Positions 1-5,773 of a stretch of DNA of 6,152 nucleotides are shown piece after piece; position 1 is the stretch's first letter; the number at the start of each line of letters is the position of its first letter. This stretch comes from a bacterium (GTDB taxonomy: Bacteria > Patescibacteriota > Minisyncoccia > Phycocordibacterales > SBAW01), in NCBI GenBank assembly GCA_021813335.1, contig JAKALC010000045.1, forward strand, positions 1 through 6,152. Direction: 5' to 3'. Made by a program: the position numbers and the translations under genes. The notes under the pieces are model-generated. The model did no database searches and was not told the DNA's origin. It worked only from the letters and a program-made list of their open reading frames with translations.

Positions 1-190
1 GCCCCTCATAGAACCAACGAAATGCGGGAGTGGGCTTGTAGGGGTCCGGCACCGGAACCACGTGGTAGCCCTTTTCTATGAACTTCTCCCAAGAGATTTG
101 CTTGGGCAGGTCGCTGACGTCGAAGTATGCGCGGATCCAATCCTCTTCCGACTTGCCGCCATCCGAGAACTCGTCCCAGACACCCAAGCG
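1..190 (-). other. Segment resembling part of a DMSO-reductase-family molybdopterin oxidoreductase (possible chimeric sequence)
   Basis: In the same frame as the EEP gene, the residues after about 183 read GVWDEFSDGGKSEEDWIRAY, then ISWEKFIEKGYHVVPVP and YKPTPAFRWFYEG. From memory, this order (EIFxxLAKRLG, a KSEEDW-like stretch, ISWEEFxxKGYxVVP, then TPAxRWFYEG) is typical of large molybdopterin subunits of the acetylene hydratase / transhydroxylase / DMSO reductase group, just before the molybdopterin-dinucleotide-binding domain. It is not expected in an EEP protein. No database search was possible. The junction is probably within 187-214. A divergent EEP C-terminus or a true fusion is less likely. 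Confidence 0.45.
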
Positions 191-736
191 CTTCGCGAGC
201 TCGGAGAAGATCTCTTTGCCCCGCGGCGCGTTGAAGTCGCCGCAGAACGTGAGCTCCCCCGCCTCGGCGACAAGGCTGAGCATCTTCGCAAGGTCGCTTC
301 GCTGCTCATTGCTCACCTCTCCGTCGGGCGTCCAGGTGAAGTGCGTTGTCACTATACGATACGTCGTACCCTCCTTCTCGACATCGCAATAAAGGAGAGG
401 TCGATACATGGTCTCCCGAATGGTCGTGGGAGAGAGTCCGACATACCGCGGGACACGCGACCGCTCGCCGAAGTAGTAGTGCTCGGACACGTTCGAGGTT
501 GGGTGCTTCGAGAACATGGCGATACCCATAGGAGAGGTACCTCCTTCGTCGGAGAAAACAGTCACCGGAGCGAAGCGCACGAGGCGGCCGGCCGCTTTCT
601 CGAAAAGCGGCAGGTCTACTTCGCGCACTTCTTGCAGACAAATGACATCCGTATGCATGCGCTCCAAAAAGGGCAGAACGGTGCCGAGGTGCCTACCCCG
701 CTCGACGTTGAGCGAAACGAGGGAGAGTCGCGGCAT
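1..736 (-). CDS. Endonuclease/exonuclease/phosphatase (EEP) family protein, 3' end cut by window edge and possibly chimeric
   Basis: The minus-strand frame from an ATG at 736 stays open for 245 codons to the window edge with no stop. Residues 1 to about 172 carry EEP-fold signatures in order: SLNVE (Asn10), CLQEV (Glu36), VTTHFTW (His132) and CGDFNAP (Asp167, Asn169). These belong to the divalent-metal phosphodiesterase active site shared by exonuclease III, DNase I and inositol phosphatases; the substrate here is unknown. No signal peptide is visible. The start lies 1 nt after the pyrG stop, with no good Shine-Dalgarno, so translation is probably coupled to pyrG. Oddity: after KEIFSELAKRLG (about residues 174-185) the protein stops looking like EEP. 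The usual DNIP-like segment, DGLF strand and SDH motif are not seen in the next 60 residues, which instead resemble a molybdopterin oxidoreductase. The N-terminal call is firm; the C-terminal part may not belong to this gene. Confidence 0.8.
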   Translation of the reverse strand, partial: MPRLSLVSLNVERGRHLGTVLPFLERMHTDVICLQEVREVDLPLFEKAAGRLVRFAPVTVFSDEGGTSPMGIAMFSKHPTSNVSEHYYFGERSRVPRYVGLSPTTIRETMYRPLLYCDVEKEGTTYRIVTTHFTWTPDGEVSNEQRSDLAKMLSLVAEAGELTFCGDFNAPRGKEIFSELAKRLGVWDEFSDGGKSEEDWIRAYFDVSDLPKQISWEKFIEKGYHVVPVPDPYKPTPAFRWFYEG

Positions 737-737
737 A

Positions 738-2381
738 CTATTTCCCGCCCGAGGCGACGCGGATGAACTCGCTGAAGAGCGGGTGCGGAGAGAGCGGTCG
801 CGCGAGGAACTCCGGATGAAATTGAGTGCCGAGGAAGAAGGGGTGGACGCTGCGCGGCAGCTCGGCTATTTCCATAAGGATGCCGTCCGGCGACTTGCCC
901 GAGAAGACGAGACCCGTCTTTTCGATGGCCGGGATGAACTCCGGATTCACCTCGTAGCGGTGCCGATGGCGCTCCGAGATCCGCGAGGCGCCTTCGTAGG
1001 CCTCCGAGGCAACGCTCCCCTTCTCGAGAGCGCACGGATAGGCGCCGAGGCGCATCGTGCCGCCGTAGTTTTGCTCCGCCACGTTCTTCTTCTGGCTCTC
1101 CATAATGGCGATGACGGGGTACTTCGTCGCGGGATCGATCTCCGTCGTATGCGCGCCCTTGAGCCCCGCGACGTTCCGCGCCGATTCGACGACCATAAGC
1201 TGCATACCGTAGCAGAGGCCGAAGTACGGTATCTTCTCGCGGCGGACGTACTCGATGACCTTGAGCTTGCCTTCGATGCCGGTCTCGCCGAAGCCGCCGG
1301 GCACGATGACGCCGCCGTACTTCTTGAGAGTCTCGAGGGGGAGCTTCCCGCTCTCGAACTCCTTCGCGTTGAGCCACGTAATACTTGGTTTGAGTCCCTG
1401 CGCGTAGCTTGAGAACTTAATGGCCTCGATGACCGAGATATACGCATCGGAAAGGACGAAGTCTCCCGTATCAAAATATTTGCCGACGATGGCGATATCG
1501 ACGGAGCGCGAACCGTTGTGCGCTTTCGCGGCGAGCTCTTTCCACGCCGCGTGCCCTTCGCCGCCCTTCGCCTCGAGGCCGAGAGACTTGAGGAGAAGGT
1601 CGCTCAAACCGTCTTTCTCGAAGTTGAGCGGCACGTCGTAAATGCTGTCGACGTCGGGAGCGGAGATGACGGCTTCGGGGCGCATATTGCACGAGACCGC
1701 GAGCTTCTCCTTGCGCCTCGCGTCGAGCGGCAGCTCGCTGCGGCCGATGAGGATATCGGCCTGCACGCCGTAGGAGCTCAGCATCTGCATCGCGTGCTGC
1801 GCCGGGCGCGTCTTCATCTCGCCTATGGACTTCGGCACGGGCAAGTACGCCACCATAACGAAGAGCACATCTTCAGGGTGTTCGAGCTTGAGATAGCGCG
1901 CCGCCTCGATGAACATCGCGTTCTGGAAGTCTCCCACCGTTCCGCCTATTTCGATGACCGATACGGCGGAGCGGCTCGCCTCGGCGGCGCGCACGATGCG
2001 CTCCACGATCTCGTCACGCACGTGCGGTATCGCTTCGACGCACTTGCCGCCGTAGCCCAGGTTCCGCTCGCGGTCGATGACGGCCTTGTACACCATACCG
2101 CTCGTCATATAGTTCTCGGGTCCGAGCGTGCGGTTGAGGAAGCGCTCGTAGTTGCCCATATCCTGATCGGTTTCGAGGCCGGAATCGAGCACGAATACTT
2201 CGCCGTGCTCGGTCGGGTTCATCGTCCCGGCGTCCACATTGAGATACGGGTCGACCTTCATAAGGTTGACCGGGTATCCCTTTTCTTCGAGCAGGCGCCC
2301 GATCGAGGAGGTCGCTACACCCTTGCCGACGCCCGACATCACGCCGCCCACGACAAAGATGTATTTGTGTCCCCCGCGCAT
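738..2381 (-). CDS. pyrG: CTP synthase (glutamine-hydrolysing)
   Basis: This 547-residue protein (family norm about 545) makes CTP from UTP, ATP and glutamine in the cytoplasm. The N-terminal synthetase domain (about 1-270) has the P-loop GGVMSGVGKG (Lys20), the Mg-binding GLETDQD (Asp72), IEIGGTVGD (Glu144), the UTP-site KTRPAQH (190-196) and DVDSIYDVP (243-251). The class I glutamine amidotransferase domain (about 293-545) has the oxyanion loop PGGFG (361-365), nucleophile Cys390 in GLCYGMQ, GGTMRLG (440-446), ERHRHRYEVN (470-479) and His522/Glu524 in FHPEF. All catalytic residues are present. Oddities: Tyr391 where many homologues have Leu, and GETGIEG where the lid usually reads GYRGVEG, so the GTP-linked Arg is replaced by Thr367. 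The start lies 16 nt after the ftsX stop without a clear Shine-Dalgarno; it is chosen because the KYIFVVGG strand begins immediately after it. It is probably co-transcribed with ftsEX. Confidence 0.98.
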   Translation of the reverse strand: MRGGHKYIFVVGGVMSGVGKGVATSSIGRLLEEKGYPVNLMKVDPYLNVDAGTMNPTEHGEVFVLDSGLETDQDMGNYERFLNRTLGPENYMTSGMVYKAVIDRERNLGYGGKCVEAIPHVRDEIVERIVRAAEASRSAVSVIEIGGTVGDFQNAMFIEAARYLKLEHPEDVLFVMVAYLPVPKSIGEMKTRPAQHAMQMLSSYGVQADILIGRSELPLDARRKEKLAVSCNMRPEAVISAPDVDSIYDVPLNFEKDGLSDLLLKSLGLEAKGGEGHAAWKELAAKAHNGSRSVDIAIVGKYFDTGDFVLSDAYISVIEAIKFSSYAQGLKPSITWLNAKEFESGKLPLETLKKYGGVIVPGGFGETGIEGKLKVIEYVRREKIPYFGLCYGMQLMVVESARNVAGLKGAHTTEIDPATKYPVIAIMESQKKNVAEQNYGGTMRLGAYPCALEKGSVASEAYEGASRISERHRHRYEVNPEFIPAIEKTGLVFSGKSPDGILMEIAELPRSVHPFFLGTQFHPEFLARPLSPHPLFSEFIRVASGGK

Positions 2382-2397
2382 AGTCTGGCTCGTATGG

Positions 2398-3345
2398 TTA
2401 GAGATTCAGGTATCGGCGGGTCGCCAGGAAGCTTGAAATGGCCCCGAGGAGCATCCCCGAGCCGACGATGAGGACGAAGAAGAAGATGAAGTGCCCGAGG
2501 TAGTACGAAAAGACGTTGACCCCTCCGAAGAAATTCTCCGTCGTCGTTCCGAGCCAATAGGTCAGCGGATAGTAGAGGAGGAGCGTCAGGAGCCCGGCGA
2601 AGAGGCCGTACATTATGGAGGCGACCATAAACGGCGTGCGGATATAGTTGCGTCCCGCGCCCACGAGCTGCATCACCGAGATCTCGTCGCGGGAGGTATA
2701 GATGGCGAGGCGGACGGTGTTGAAGGAAATGGCGATGGTCGTCATAGCGAGGATGAGAATGATGAAGAAGCCGAGCTTTTCGGAGGAAGAGGTGATGGCC
2801 TGGAGCTGATCGATGGCGGCGCGGTGCGCGCTGTCGAAGTAATTGACCTTGTCGATGATCGACGAGGCGGAGCCGCTCGTGCCGACCGATTGCTGCCGCT
2901 CGAGGAAGTTCGCGATGGCGTCGTACTGGGAGATATCCTTCGCCTTGATATTGAGGACCGCGCCCAAGGGATTGGTGCCGAGCTCGTCGAGCGCCTGGAG
3001 CGTCAGCTGATCGTTCTGGTGGCGGCTGCGGAACGCCGTGAGCTCGTCGGCGGCGGAGACGTACGTCGTCTGCGCGACCTCCGGCAGAGCGTCGAGCGAT
3101 TTCTGGAGTGCCAAGATCTGATCTTCCGGCGCCGAGGTCGTGAAGTAGACGCTGATATCCGCCTTGTCGCGCAGATTCGCGAGCGTCATATTGAGGATGA
3201 TGCCGGTGAAGACGACGAGCCCCAGCGTGAAGAGGGTTATCGTCATCATAAGGACGCTGGAGAGCGTCACGAAACCGTTCCTCCAAAAGTCGAGGAAGCC
3301 CGCGCGCAGGATTCTCTTCGTGTTGGTCCAGAACGTGCTTTTCAT
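2398..3345 (-). CDS. ftsX: Cell division protein FtsX (ABC transporter permease-like)
   Basis: This 315-residue inner-membrane protein has the FtsX layout. There is a short basic cytoplasmic N-terminus (1-25, with RILRAGFLDFWRNG), TM1 (about 26-52) and an extracytoplasmic domain (about 53-189). TM2 (about 190-212) is followed by a cytoplasmic loop with EISVMQLVGAGRNYIRTPF (221-239), then TM3 (about 238-262), TM4 (about 282-306) and a basic tail. Helix limits are judged by eye. FtsX pairs with the FtsE ATPase and, in known bacteria, relays ATP hydrolysis to peptidoglycan hydrolases at the division site; the extracytoplasmic domain is where such partners would bind. It follows ftsE by 54 nt, fitting an FtsEX pair. 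There is no Shine-Dalgarno close to the ATG, but a perfect TATAAT sits 7 nt upstream of it, so ftsX may also be made from a nearly leaderless transcript. Confidence 0.96.
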   Translation of the reverse strand: MKSTFWTNTKRILRAGFLDFWRNGFVTLSSVLMMTITLFTLGLVVFTGIILNMTLANLRDKADISVYFTTSAPEDQILALQKSLDALPEVAQTTYVSAADELTAFRSRHQNDQLTLQALDELGTNPLGAVLNIKAKDISQYDAIANFLERQQSVGTSGSASSIIDKVNYFDSAHRAAIDQLQAITSSSEKLGFFIILILAMTTIAISFNTVRLAIYTSRDEISVMQLVGAGRNYIRTPFMVASIMYGLFAGLLTLLLYYPLTYWLGTTTENFFGGVNVFSYYLGHFIFFFVLIVGSGMLLGAISSFLATRRYLNL

Positions 3346-3399
3346 TTTCTTGATTATAGCTCTTCTCCCCTGTTTGTCTCAGCCCCTCCTTCCTCCGGC

Positions 3400-4080
3400 C
3401 TAGAGAACGTACTTCCCCTCCTTGTCGTCGCGGACGATGCGGCCGCGGTCGAGGGTGATGACGCGCTTCTTCAGGGAATCGATGACGCCCTTGTTGTGGG
3501 TCGTGAGGATGATGGTGGTGCCGAGATCGTTGATCTTCTTCAGGATCTGCACCACCTCGAACGTGTTGACCGGATCGAGGTTGCCCGTCGGCTCGTCGGC
3601 GATGATGACGTCCGGCTGATTGACGATGGCGCGGGCGATGGCGACCCGCTGCTGCTCGCCGCCCGAGAGCTGGCCCGGGAAGTGCTGCATCCTGTCGCCC
3701 AAGTCGACGAGCTCGAGGACGTGCGGAACGTCTGAGCGGATGTCTTCGTCGCTCCGGCCCGCGGCCTCCATCGCGAAGGCGATGTTTTCATAGGCGGTCT
3801 TATGCGGCAAAAGGCGGAAGTCCTGGAAGACGGTGCCTATCTTGCGGCGCATCATATTGAGCATCCGCGAGGGCAGCTCGTGGATATTTTCCGACTGGAA
3901 GAAGACGGCGCCCGAGGTCGGGCGGTCTTCGGCGAGGAGCATCTTGATGAGGGTCGTCTTGCCGGCGCCCGAGTGGCCGACGAAAGAAACGAACTCGCCG
4001 GGCTCGATCGAGAAGCTGATGTCTTCGAGCGCCGGCGCGGCGTCATTATAAAGTTTCGTGACCTTGTCGTAGTAGATCAT
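3400..4080 (-). CDS. ftsE: Cell division ATP-binding protein FtsE
   Basis: This 226-residue ABC ATPase (family norm about 220-230) partners FtsX on the cytoplasmic face of the membrane. Motifs in order: Walker A GHSGAGKTT (35-43), Q-loop Gln86 in TVFQDFRLLP, signature LSGGEQQ (138-144), Walker B VIIADEPTGNLD (158-169) with catalytic Glu163, and H-loop His195 in LTTHN. The opening MIYYDKVTKLY and the FQDFRLL stretch are typical of FtsE rather than other ABC subunits. The frame remains open upstream to 4296, but those 72 extra residues are low-complexity and run back through the prfB terminator into prfB, so the ATG at 4080 is used. No Shine-Dalgarno precedes it. A promoter about 50 nt upstream and the prfB terminator mark it as first gene of the ftsE-ftsX-pyrG-EEP unit. 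Confidence 0.97.
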   Translation of the reverse strand: MIYYDKVTKLYNDAAPALEDISFSIEPGEFVSFVGHSGAGKTTLIKMLLAEDRPTSGAVFFQSENIHELPSRMLNMMRRKIGTVFQDFRLLPHKTAYENIAFAMEAAGRSDEDIRSDVPHVLELVDLGDRMQHFPGQLSGGEQQRVAIARAIVNQPDVIIADEPTGNLDPVNTFEVVQILKKINDLGTTIILTTHNKGVIDSLKKRVITLDRGRIVRDDKEGKYVL

Positions 4081-4128
4081 GAGTCGAATGGATGCGAACA
4101 ATAGCAAAAGCCCCGCACAACATCTCCC

Positions 4129-4156
4129 ATTGTAGTACGCGCTCGGCCGTTCGCAA
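4129..4156 (-). promoter_or_regulatory. Candidate sigma-70 promoter for ftsE-ftsX-pyrG-EEP
   Basis: On the minus strand, TTGCGA (4151-4156) is followed after 16 nt by TACAAT (4129-4134), a 4/6 and 5/6 match to the housekeeping consensus. Transcription would begin near 4122, leaving a leader of about 42 nt before ftsE. The -35 box begins inside the T-run of the prfB terminator, so end and start signals are stacked. Assigned by eye only. Confidence 0.5.
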
Positions 4157-4173
4157 AATCGGCGCCCTGCCGA
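4155..4173 (-). terminator. Short intrinsic terminator after prfB
   Basis: Just past the prfB stop, the minus strand has a 5-bp stem TCGGC/GCCGA (4169-4173 with 4159-4163), a 5-nt loop and then TTTT (4155-4158). The stem is short and the T-run brief, so termination may be partial and some read-through into ftsE is plausible. Confidence 0.5.
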
Positions 4174-4177
4174 CCCC

Positions 4178-5056
4178 CTACAGCGCCTTCTCGGCCTCGA
4201 TAAACGGCTCGATACCGCCCATAAGGACGCCTTCGGCGTCGCGGACCTCGACCCCGGTGCGGTGGTCTTTGACCAGCTTGTAGGGATGGAGCACATACGA
4301 GCGGATCTGATTGCCCCATTCGATCGCGGTCGTCTTCGACGGAGCGAAGCCGGCCTCCGCCTTCTGTCGGTCCTCTTCGCGCTTTTTGAAGAGTTTGCCG
4401 CGCAGGAGTTCGAGCGCCTTCTCGCGATTGGCGTTCTGCGTGCGTTCCGCGGAGACGTGCACCGAGAGGCCGGTCGGCTTGTGCACGATGCGCACGGCGG
4501 TCTCGCGCTTGTTCACGTTCTGTCCTCCCGGCCCTCCCGAGCGCTGGAACTGGATATCGAGTTCGTCTTCGGGTATGGCGAGATCGCGCGCTTCGGGGAG
4601 TTCGGGCACGACCTCGACGAGCACGAACGAGGTTTGCCGCAGGGCCTTCGCGTTGAAGGGCGACTGGCGCACCAAGCGATGCACGCCGGACTCTCCCTTG
4701 AGGGTGCCGTAGGCGTCCTTGCCGGATATCTCGACCGAAAGGTTGCGGAAGCCGCCGTGCGGATTCTCGTTCTCGTGGAGGAGGTGCAGGCTCCACCCGC
4801 GCTTCCCCGCGAAGCGCTGGTACATCTCGTAGAGCATACGGGCGAAGTCTTCGGCGTCGTCGCCGCCCGCGCCCGCGACGATGGAGAGGATGGCGGGGCC
4901 GCGATCGTAGCGGCGGCCGCCTTCGGCCTCCGCCTTGAGTTCTTGAAACTCTTTGAGCAGCGCCTGTGCGCGCGCCTTATCGGACCAGAAATCCGGCTGC
5001 GCCATGGCACCCTCCAGTTCTTGTATGCGTTTTTCTCGAGACTCCTTGTCGGACAT
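4178..5056 (-). CDS. prfB: Peptide chain release factor 2, short form
   Basis: This protein recognises UAA and UGA stop codons and triggers peptide release on the ribosome. The stop-reading motif SPF is at 132-134 (VHRLVRQSPFNAKALRQTSF) and the catalytic GGQ at 177-179 within SGGPGGQNVNK; its Gln is the usual PrmC methylation site. The C-terminus (IEWGNQIRSYVLHPYKLVKDHRTGVE) matches the family. At 292 residues it is about 70 shorter than E. coli RF2 (365). The MAQPDFWSDKARAQALLKE helix runs almost directly into YDRGPAILSIVAGAGGDDAEDF, so about 60 residues of helical domain 1 are missing. There is no programmed frameshift: the upstream bases are tRNA. The ATG at 5056 follows the tRNA CCA with zero spacing and no Shine-Dalgarno. 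An alternative ATG at 5005 (Met18) has GGAGG 5 nt upstream, but would remove the conserved-looking RIQELEGAM helix. The longer start is preferred. Confidence 0.95.
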   Translation of the reverse strand: MSDKESREKRIQELEGAMAQPDFWSDKARAQALLKEFQELKAEAEGGRRYDRGPAILSIVAGAGGDDAEDFARMLYEMYQRFAGKRGWSLHLLHENENPHGGFRNLSVEISGKDAYGTLKGESGVHRLVRQSPFNAKALRQTSFVLVEVVPELPEARDLAIPEDELDIQFQRSGGPGGQNVNKRETAVRIVHKPTGLSVHVSAERTQNANREKALELLRGKLFKKREEDRQKAEAGFAPSKTTAIEWGNQIRSYVLHPYKLVKDHRTGVEVRDAEGVLMGGIEPFIEAEKAL

Positions 5057-5132
5057 TGGAGCCGGGGGGCGGGATTGAACCGCCGACCTTCTCGTTACGA
5101 GTGAGATGCTCTACCAACTGAGCTACCCCGGC
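5057..5132 (-). tRNA. tRNA-Thr(CGU), CCA encoded
   Basis: The cloverleaf starts at 5132. The acceptor stem GCCGGGG/CCCCGGC has 7 bp, the D-arm is GCTC...GAGC, the anticodon loop CTCGTAA gives CGU (reads ACG), and the T-arm is GGCGG-TTCAATC-CCGCC. The discriminator is U (5060), followed by an encoded CCA (5059-5057). G1-C72, C2-G71, G35 and U36 fit known Thr identity elements. The closing pair of the anticodon stem (A31, C39) is a mismatch. The gene abuts prfB directly and is likely co-transcribed with it. Confidence 0.95.
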
Positions 5133-5162
5133 GAACTATAAAACCGTACAACGAAACGAGCC

Positions 5163-5187
5163 AAAAAGACAGCCGCTCGCGGCGTCG
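5163..5187 (-). terminator. Candidate intrinsic terminator between the two tRNA-Thr genes
   Basis: Downstream of tRNA-Thr(GGU) the minus strand has a short GC hairpin, GCCG-CGAG-CGGC, with outer GAC/GTC pairs around one bulged T, then TTTTT (5163-5167). It could end the tRNA-Thr(GGU) transcript. Its outer bases touch the end of the inverted repeat that extends the tRNA acceptor stem, so the two structures may compete. If it is leaky, tRNA-Thr(CGU) and prfB are read from the same upstream promoter. Confidence 0.5.
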
Positions 5188-5282
5188 CGCACTGGGAGCC
5201 GATGGCCAGGATCGAACTGGCGACCTACGCCTTACCATGGCGTTGCTCTACCAACTGAGCTACATCGGCTCCCAGTGCGCGA
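5185..5282. repeat. 13-bp perfect inverted repeat flanking tRNA-Thr(GGU)
   Basis: TCGCGCACTGGGA at 5185-5197 is exactly reverse-complementary to TCCCAGTGCGCGA at 5270-5282. The arms directly adjoin the 7-bp acceptor stem, so the precursor can form an uninterrupted 20-bp helix with the tRNA at its tip. The left arm includes the discriminator position. Confidence 0.9.
5197..5269 (-). tRNA. tRNA-Thr(GGU)
   Basis: The 73-nt cloverleaf has acceptor GCCGATG/CATCGGC, D-arm GCTC...GAGC, anticodon stem ACGCC/GGCGT around loop ATGGTAA (anticodon GGU, reads ACC and ACU), and T-arm GCCAG-TTCGATC-CTGGC. The discriminator is U (5197). The next bases are CCC, so the CCA end must be added after processing, unlike the neighbouring tRNA-Thr. 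The acceptor stem continues into a perfect 13-bp inverted repeat on both sides. I see no convincing promoter between 5283 and 5341. Confidence 0.96.
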
Positions 5283-5341
5283 AAGCGCCGGACACCCTAC
5301 AACGTACAATAAAAAGGCGGAAAATTCTACCCACTCGCGCA

Positions 5342-5376
5342 TAAAAATAGGTCCGGTGCGCGCTGCGCGCCGGACC
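5342..5376 (-). terminator. Strong intrinsic terminator after the 124-aa gene
   Basis: The minus strand forms GGTCCGG paired with CCGGACC (7 bp), one C/A mismatch, then GCGC/GCGC around an AGC loop (5350-5376), followed by TATTTTTA (5342-5349). It lies 16 nt past the stop of the 5393-5767 gene and separates that gene from the tRNA-Thr/prfB unit. Confidence 0.85.
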
Positions 5377-5392
5377 CCTTTGCTTCCGCAGC

Positions 5393-5767
5393 CTATCGCC
5401 CGTTGAGGGGGCGGCGCTTCTTGCGCCGCAGCACCTGCGGCTGATGCAATTTTTCGAGGTTCTTCACATCCTCGATCTTATTGAGAACATTTTTGACGGG
5501 AAAGTGCGCCACCTCCTTCCCGACCGCAAGCCGCAATAAGCGGCTGCGGTTCGCCTGCGCTTCGGCGATGGCCGCGCGGAGGTCTTTCTCCCTGATGCGC
5601 GCAGACCTCCCGTGGCTTATGACGCACTTCTCGGCCAGCGCTGAAGCGACGTACAGTCGCCACTCTCCGCCGCTTTCATAGCACAGAACGGCGACTACTC
5701 CTTTCTCCGTGTGCTGAAGCGACGATGTTTTGGGGCTGCCGGAAGTGGCGACCAAATGATTCCGCAA
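5393..5767 (-). CDS. Hypothetical 124-aa protein with basic C-terminus (TTG start)
   Basis: I do not recognise this protein. It begins with TTG at 5767; AAAGGAG (5774-5780) lies 6 nt upstream, the only canonical Shine-Dalgarno near a start in this window, so the start is well supported. Visible regions: a Ser/Thr-rich N-terminus (about 7-20), a likely beta-rich part (GVVAVLCY 23-30, WRLYVASALAEKCVI 36-50), a charged helix (REKDLRAAIAEAQANRSRLLRL, about 59-80), a Lys/Asn/Glu-rich segment (92-107) and a very basic tail (RRKKRRPLNGR, 114-124). It has no signal peptide or membrane helix. The basic tail suggests nucleic-acid or ribosome contact, but that is inference. It has its own promoter and terminator, so it is a single-gene unit. 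Those signals make a real gene likely. Confidence 0.72.
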   Translation of the reverse strand: MRNHLVATSGSPKTSSLQHTEKGVVAVLCYESGGEWRLYVASALAEKCVISHGRSARIREKDLRAAIAEAQANRSRLLRLAVGKEVAHFPVKNVLNKIEDVKNLEKLHQPQVLRRKKRRPLNGR

Positions 5768-5773
5768 GGCCTT

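Noticed and set aside
62..766. Plus-strand 234-codon open frame at the left end
   Set aside because: The minus strand of the same bases encodes the EEP motifs LQEV, THF and GDFN, so this is a shadow.
1518..2471. Plus-strand 317-codon open frame opposite pyrG
   Set aside because: Antisense shadow of the conserved CTP synthase; composition is Arg/His/Val-heavy with no domain.
2491..3735. Plus-strand 414-codon open frame opposite ftsX and ftsE
   Set aside because: It is antisense to two firmly identified genes, is rich in Arg, Glu, Asp and Val repeats as expected from reading GC-rich codons backwards, and shows no known motif.
4081..4296. N-terminal 72-residue extension of ftsE
   Set aside because: It would overlap prfB and the terminator/promoter region, is low-complexity, and FtsE proteins normally begin at MIYYDKV-like residues.
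4262..5104. Plus-strand 280-codon open frame opposite prfB
   Set aside because: Antisense to RF2 and runs into the tRNA-Thr gene; no motif.
5135..5158. TTGGCT-18-TATAGT promoter just before tRNA-Thr(CGU), minus strand
   Set aside because: TATAGT ends only 2 nt before the tRNA, so transcription would start inside the mature tRNA and could not produce it.
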